Below the pieces are notes generated by a model. It ran no database searches, was not told where the DNA came from, and saw only the letters and a list, made by a program, of their open reading frames with translations. A program made the position numbers and the translations under genes. A stretch of 64,000 nucleotides of DNA. Source: Anopheles merus (taxonomy: Eukaryota > Arthropoda > Insecta > Diptera > Culicidae). The number at the start of each line of letters is the position of its first letter. Positions within the stretch are counted from its first letter, which is position 1. The stretch spans positions 11,472,528 to 11,536,527 of the forward strand of contig NC_054081.1 of the NCBI RefSeq assembly GCF_017562075.2, read 5' to 3'. Shown in pieces: positions 59,733-64,000 of this stretch.

Positions 59733-60068
59733 CTAACTTACCCACTTACTTATTAGCCACTGCAACCGTTTCGTGATCGTGAACTGCTGTAGAACTGACA
59801 GAACTCACAGTTCTGCTCCTTCTTCTGCCAGTCTGTTATGTCGGCCGTAATGGAGTGCGGCTCCACGCCGTATTGTTACCTCAACTTGGACCCACCGCGT
59901 CCTTGTTCGCTTAAGGAGGGCCTTAAAGGACATTACGGGTTAAGTCGTTCCATACCAAGCGTATTACTCCACCAGCCCACCGGAGCCTGGCGAGTTTGAT
60001 ACGCTACACGACAGTTAAATTACCGTACAGTTCGCCCAGCACGTCGTCATAACAGTTCCTCCATTGTC
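59733..60068 (-). mobile_element. Second, decayed copy of the RTE-like 3' end
   Basis: The nucleotide sequence runs parallel to 52188-52520: CTTACTTATTAGCC at the tail, TTCTGCCAGTCTGTTATG, then CCCACCGGAGCCTGGCGAG and CCTCCATTGTC at the far end. Stops and indels destroy the frame. It was inserted in the same orientation as the 52 kb copy. Confidence 0.8.
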
Positions 60069-60074
60069 AGTAAA

Positions 60075-61500
60075 ATATAGAAAAAATAAAAATCACGTAA
60101 AACTGTCAAGTATATAGGTTTTTTTGCATGATTGAAAACCACTAAGCACCAGAGCTGTAGATTGATTATTCTATTTTTATCTCTGTCTTAAATTTTATTT
60201 ATAGTTTATATAACTCTATCATTCAAACCCTCTCCTCTCTTACTCTGTAGTCATATAGAACAGTAAATTTTCCTTCATTTTCCTAACATTGGGCATACGG
60301 AAGAACCCAACCTCTGGAGAGGATGCAAGAAAAATTGAGAATGGGAGATAAGTAATTGTTAGTCATGAATGTACTCTTAACGATTCGGTCTCCATTTTGC
60401 AACAAAACTGCTCATTGAAAATAAAGCAGATATTTCAAATAATATAAACATCAAATTCGCTTTTATACACAAATAGTTTTGCACAATTGTGAATAAGTAA
60501 ATTAAAAAAATAAACTCAATGTATGAACCCAATGTATTAAAACAAGTTGAAATGTATAAGAAGTATGAGACAAGTAGAGCTAGGAAATTGGTAAGTGTAA
60601 CAGTTTTGACAGTATATTTCATTAAAATAGAAACATGACTTAACTCTAAGCAGTGATCTAACTTTGTGAAAGTGAAAATGGAAATATATTCTTCCTATTT
60701 ATTCAGAACGCACCGGCTGCCAGTATTACCTAAGTTATAAGTTATGTATTTATGTATAATCAGCTAAAAAGCTAATATCCATGCAACATGTCTGGAATAT
60801 CCCCGTATACCTCCCGTCTCGTCGCCAGTGCTTCGACTTTCTTGTTTTTCCGTATTCCGTGCAGTGAAGATTCCTTCCTGTGTACATGCTCGCACAGTGC
60901 TAGAGACTGTTGTTTCTGCATGGTGTTATAGCGCACAATTTTGTGCTGCAGCGAACTGCGTGTGCGGCGAAGAGAAAACGTTCACAGATCTCTCTGTTTT
61001 TATCGCTTTTGATGATCCATCATCTTTTTTCTATAATGATCGATTATTTTTTCATCCAGTTTACGTTGTTTCTTTTTTTTTAATTTAAAGCGCTAACGTA
61101 AAGTTTTGGACCCAGTGTAATATGCGTCAAACGTTATGAAATCCAATATGTGTAAGGTTTTAGGAAGTGTTTATTGTAAAAAAATAGTTTAGAGTCATAA
61201 TAAGGAACAAATAGCCAAGTCCATAAGTGGCCTAGACCAACTACGGCTGTTGCGCCAAACAAGAAGTGGCGCTCACAAACAGAGCGCTGAGCAAGCACCG
61301 GCTCAGTGCTCGGACTCACTCCTAATGAAAGTGTATCGAAGAAAATTACCTCTCACAACTAGCCACACTCTTGATCATGGAGACGATGAAATCGCCTATC
61401 GATCCGTTGCGGGGTCGGATGATACTAGAGTAAATCCATCTCGTTTTCCTTGCAATCTAAACCATACACTAATACATTAATTGTATTCTGCTACTAACTT
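60075..61500. other. Gene-free stretch with a SINE piece
   Basis: No exon is supported; an 86-codon frame at 60828 has no known motif. About 61200-61265 carries GTGGCCTAGACCAACTACGG followed by TGCGCCAAACAAGAAG, which matches the 3' end of the SINE200-like family on the plus strand. Confidence 0.45.
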
Positions 61501-61539
61501 ATTCAAGGCTTACACTACTACACCTATTCTATTACATCA

Positions 61540-61790
61540 TTGAGGCCACGATATCACAAACACAACTATGGTAAGAATATTTATGACAATAATTATAATA
61601 ATAGACTGGCCTACCATTACGCGTATGCCCCTTGCCCCACAGAAGTACGGCTTAATGATCCGCTGCTGCGCGTTATCCGCACATTTAATTCCTCGTCTCA
61701 CTTATTAGACCTACTGCCCTTCTCCAGCACCATTTCCGTTCCCTTGACTTCCTATCAATGCCTCAATATTAACTGTTCAATAAATCATTG
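61540..61790 (+). pseudogene. Non-LTR retrotransposon C-terminal remnant
   Basis: The plus-strand frame ends ...RLNDPLLRVIRTFNSSSHLL, DLLPFSSTISV and a stop. This fits the conserved end of jockey/CR1-like reverse transcriptase proteins, where an N-D-P motif is followed by FN and a final hydrophobic LF-S-x-F block. Nothing upstream of 61540 keeps the frame, so this is a short decayed 3' end. Confidence 0.45.
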
Positions 61791-61849
61791 AGTATTGAAT
61801 AGCTGCATGGTTAAATACATGAAATCGTCTTATATTAGAAATAGAAATT

Positions 61850-62630
61850 AATGTTTGTATGTATATGTACTTATGTACATGTTTGTCCGTATGTATATTC
61901 TCTCATTACGCAACAACGAAAAGGTCGATTTGAACCAAATTTTGGTAGACAGTTAGCTTATTGTTCTGGGTGTGTTTATTTTTTTTTATGTGTGCCCCTT
62001 TTTAGCCACCTACGAGCTTGGTTGTCTGTGAGTGATACTATTAGGTCCTGTGTATAATGTTACCACCAGGAAGAAAAATGATACAAAATTTCATGTACAC
62101 TTTGTAACCTTAAAAAAATATCTTCTCCATCACACCTTACGCCGTTATAGATATTTGTTTCGCTATTTTAAATATTATGTTAGTTTTAGTTAGGTACAGG
62201 TTAGTTTGATTCAGTTTAGATCGTCGGTTCATATTTTTTATTTAGGAGGAACGTTTTAAATAGAGCGTATTGTTGAGGAACGACATATTATGGAACAACA
62301 ATCCTGTATCAAAATTCCATCTGGCTGGCAAAGCAAATACGAACAATATGTAAGTAAGTTTTATTACAAAACTGCTGACAAAATTCCATTAATACAGCAT
62401 CATTTGTTATGAGAGGGCGTTAATAAAGGACACCTTTTTTATACTAAGCCATATTATGTGACTTCGGTTATCGCTTAAGTATTCTCATTTAACAATGAGC
62501 AATCCAGCAACCGATAATATCCATCTTCAATTTCATTTATCTCAAAATATTTGCACCTTGATACAGTGAGCAAAGATCGGATACGTGTTGTAACTTTAAC
62601 GTCACGCGAATCTATGAATCAATAGAATCA
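61850..62630. other. Gene-free stretch
   Basis: I see no exon, RNA gene or repeat that can be supported here. Confidence 0.4.
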
Positions 62631-62640
62631 TAACCATTAA

Positions 62641-63160
62641 TGCGAGTTCGGAATCGTCCCGGAGTCGTTGGGAGTCGTCCGAGGTCGTCCGGAGTCGTCC
62701 GAAGTCGTCCGGACTCGGCTGGAGTTGGAATAATTCAAAGTCGATCGTAGTCGGTTGGAGTCATTTTGAGTCATTGGGAGTCGTTCGGAGGTGGAGTCGT
62801 CGGGAATTATTCTTAGTCGTCCAGAGTCATTTGAAGTCATCCGGAATCGGTTGGAGTCGGAGACTTCCGGAATCGGCCCGAGTCGATCTTCGAAACAATG
62901 GGCTGTATACGAAGTTCAGGCACAAAGTAAAAGACAAAAAACACAATGAAATTAAATGTCTGATCACAAGCCCATAGAACCGGACGGCTCCTGTTGACGA
63001 TTCCGACTCCAGCAAACTTCGGACGACTCCGGACGACTCCGGCTCCAAACGGTTCCAAACAACTCCGGAAGACTCCGACTCCGAACGACTCCTGGCGACC
63101 CCGGGCGACTACGAACGACTCCGGATGACTCCAACTCTGGGCGGAACTAGTGGTTCAGAT
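62641..63160. mobile_element. Foldback-like element: GGAGTCG arrays in inverted orientation
   Basis: The left arm (62641-62885) is an array of GGAGTCGTCC-type units. A unique core of about 105 bp (62886-62990) follows. The right arm (62991-63140) is the same array as reverse complement (GGACGACTCC). Long inverted arms made of short tandem units around a small core are the hallmark of foldback elements. No coding capacity is seen. Confidence 0.7.
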
Positions 63161-63239
63161 TTTGCCGTAGTTGGAGTCGAACTAACAATAGCCGGATTCG
63201 GATCGGAGTCGTGGGTGCGCTCCAAAAAGCACATCACTA

Positions 63240-64000
63240 GCGTGGATGATCCATTCACATCTTTTATTTTATTCTTCTAACTCTCAGGGACACAGGAGAG
63301 TACTGAACCATCCTTTCTGAACGATACAGTTTAGCTTTATCCATATATCTTGCTTGACACTGTGGATCTAAGCGGATTGAAACGTTATTGGTGATTGGTT
63401 TAGATTATAGAGTTTTTCAAGAGTTCTGATGCTTTTGGTTAAAATTGCCATTTAATTGGATCTTATGTGATGGAAAGTGGATTACAATGGCACCCTTATT
63501 GGACAGGCTCATTTGTAATCCAAAGTGCGTTGATTTTGATTTTCCAAGCCGCTTCGAACTTATTACTTTATTTTAGTGAAAGATTGTGATATTTAAACTG
63601 GAGAGTGTTAAAAGAGCAAATCTAAAAGCCTCAGACGGTTCATCCGTCCCAAGTTTATTTGTATATTTCATGTATGAAAATGGCTTTCTTAGGTTGCAAA
63701 TATTCACATTTAATATAGACATATACTAGATAAAATTTAAAAGTCTAGTGTAAAACATAGATCATTTCAATATAGTAATATGTTGTGTATAGGTCCGCAA
63801 TCGCAAATACTTTCTTTTTTGTTTTTGATTAGTGCTACGCAAAATTGGCATCTGAAAACTTGAACCATGATGACAAAATACGGGATCAGAAAAGGCAGGA
63901 GATACCACCGTAAAGATGCTAGAGCTCGATTGTCGTTGTTTTAAAATCCTTAAGTAGTACGATTATCACATAGTTCATTTCTAAGTATGTAAGTAGCTGC
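63240..64000. other. Gene-free stretch to the window edge
   Basis: AT-rich sequence without a supported feature. Confidence 0.4.

Overview
This window is nuclear DNA from an insect, almost certainly an Anopheles mosquito. The evidence is short GT-AG introns, arthropod-type genes, many copies of a tRNA-derived SINE that resembles the Anopheles SINE200 family, and dense MITE-type inverted repeats. I could run no search, so species and gene names rest on recognising protein motifs.

Seven protein-coding genes can be read with exact splice junctions. On the minus strand they are mRpL38 (15856-21099, large-subunit mitoribosomal protein), an XPR1-type phosphate exporter (23612-26731), RpS14/uS11 (41073-41629) and a CAPA/pyrokinin-type neuropeptide receptor (about 55269-56899). 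On the plus strand they are RpS30 as a ubiquitin-like/eS30 fusion (33724-36785), an intronless Pgant7-type GalNAc-transferase (43921-45717) and a pickpocket-type DEG/ENaC channel (about 48701-51609, 5' end unresolved). The neighbours do not form a pathway; they are independent transcription units.

The most interesting region is the single coding intron of RpS30 (33799-36464). It is packed with tandem duplicated units that fold as H/ACA snoRNAs: two copies of one family, four of a second and four of a third. Each has two hairpins, an ANANNA hinge, and an ACA (once ATA) trinucleotide 3 nt from the inferred 3' end. The second family shows paired substitutions that keep a stem. This looks like a ten-member snoRNA nursery in a ribosomal protein gene.

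Region by region: 1-14.9 kb has no supported gene, but holds a GA-rich promoter-like segment, MITEs and SINE fragments. 14.9-15.7 kb is a dead non-LTR retrotransposon fragment. 15.9-21.1 kb is mRpL38 with a TE-filled 3.8 kb last intron. 23.6-26.8 kb is the XPR1-type gene, with a GGAGTCG minisatellite in intron 2. 29.4-33.0 kb is a nest of inverted-repeat elements, including an insertion whose empty-site paralogue lies 2 kb away. 33.3-37 kb is RpS30 with its snoRNAs. 39.1-40.2 kb is a hAT-like MITE nested in a TA-flanked MITE. 40.8-41.9 kb is RpS14. 42.3-43.1 kb is a second copy of the 29.8 kb MITE. 43.9-46.0 kb is Pgant7. 46.4-47.4 kb is a TIR element carrying a GATTCATGAATC array and a SINE piece. 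48.7-51.6 kb is the DEG/ENaC gene. 52.2-54.7 kb holds a retrotransposon 3' end and unidentified coding-like fragments. 55.3-56.9 kb is the GPCR. 57-64 kb is mostly gene-free, with retroelement remnants and a foldback-like inverted minisatellite element.
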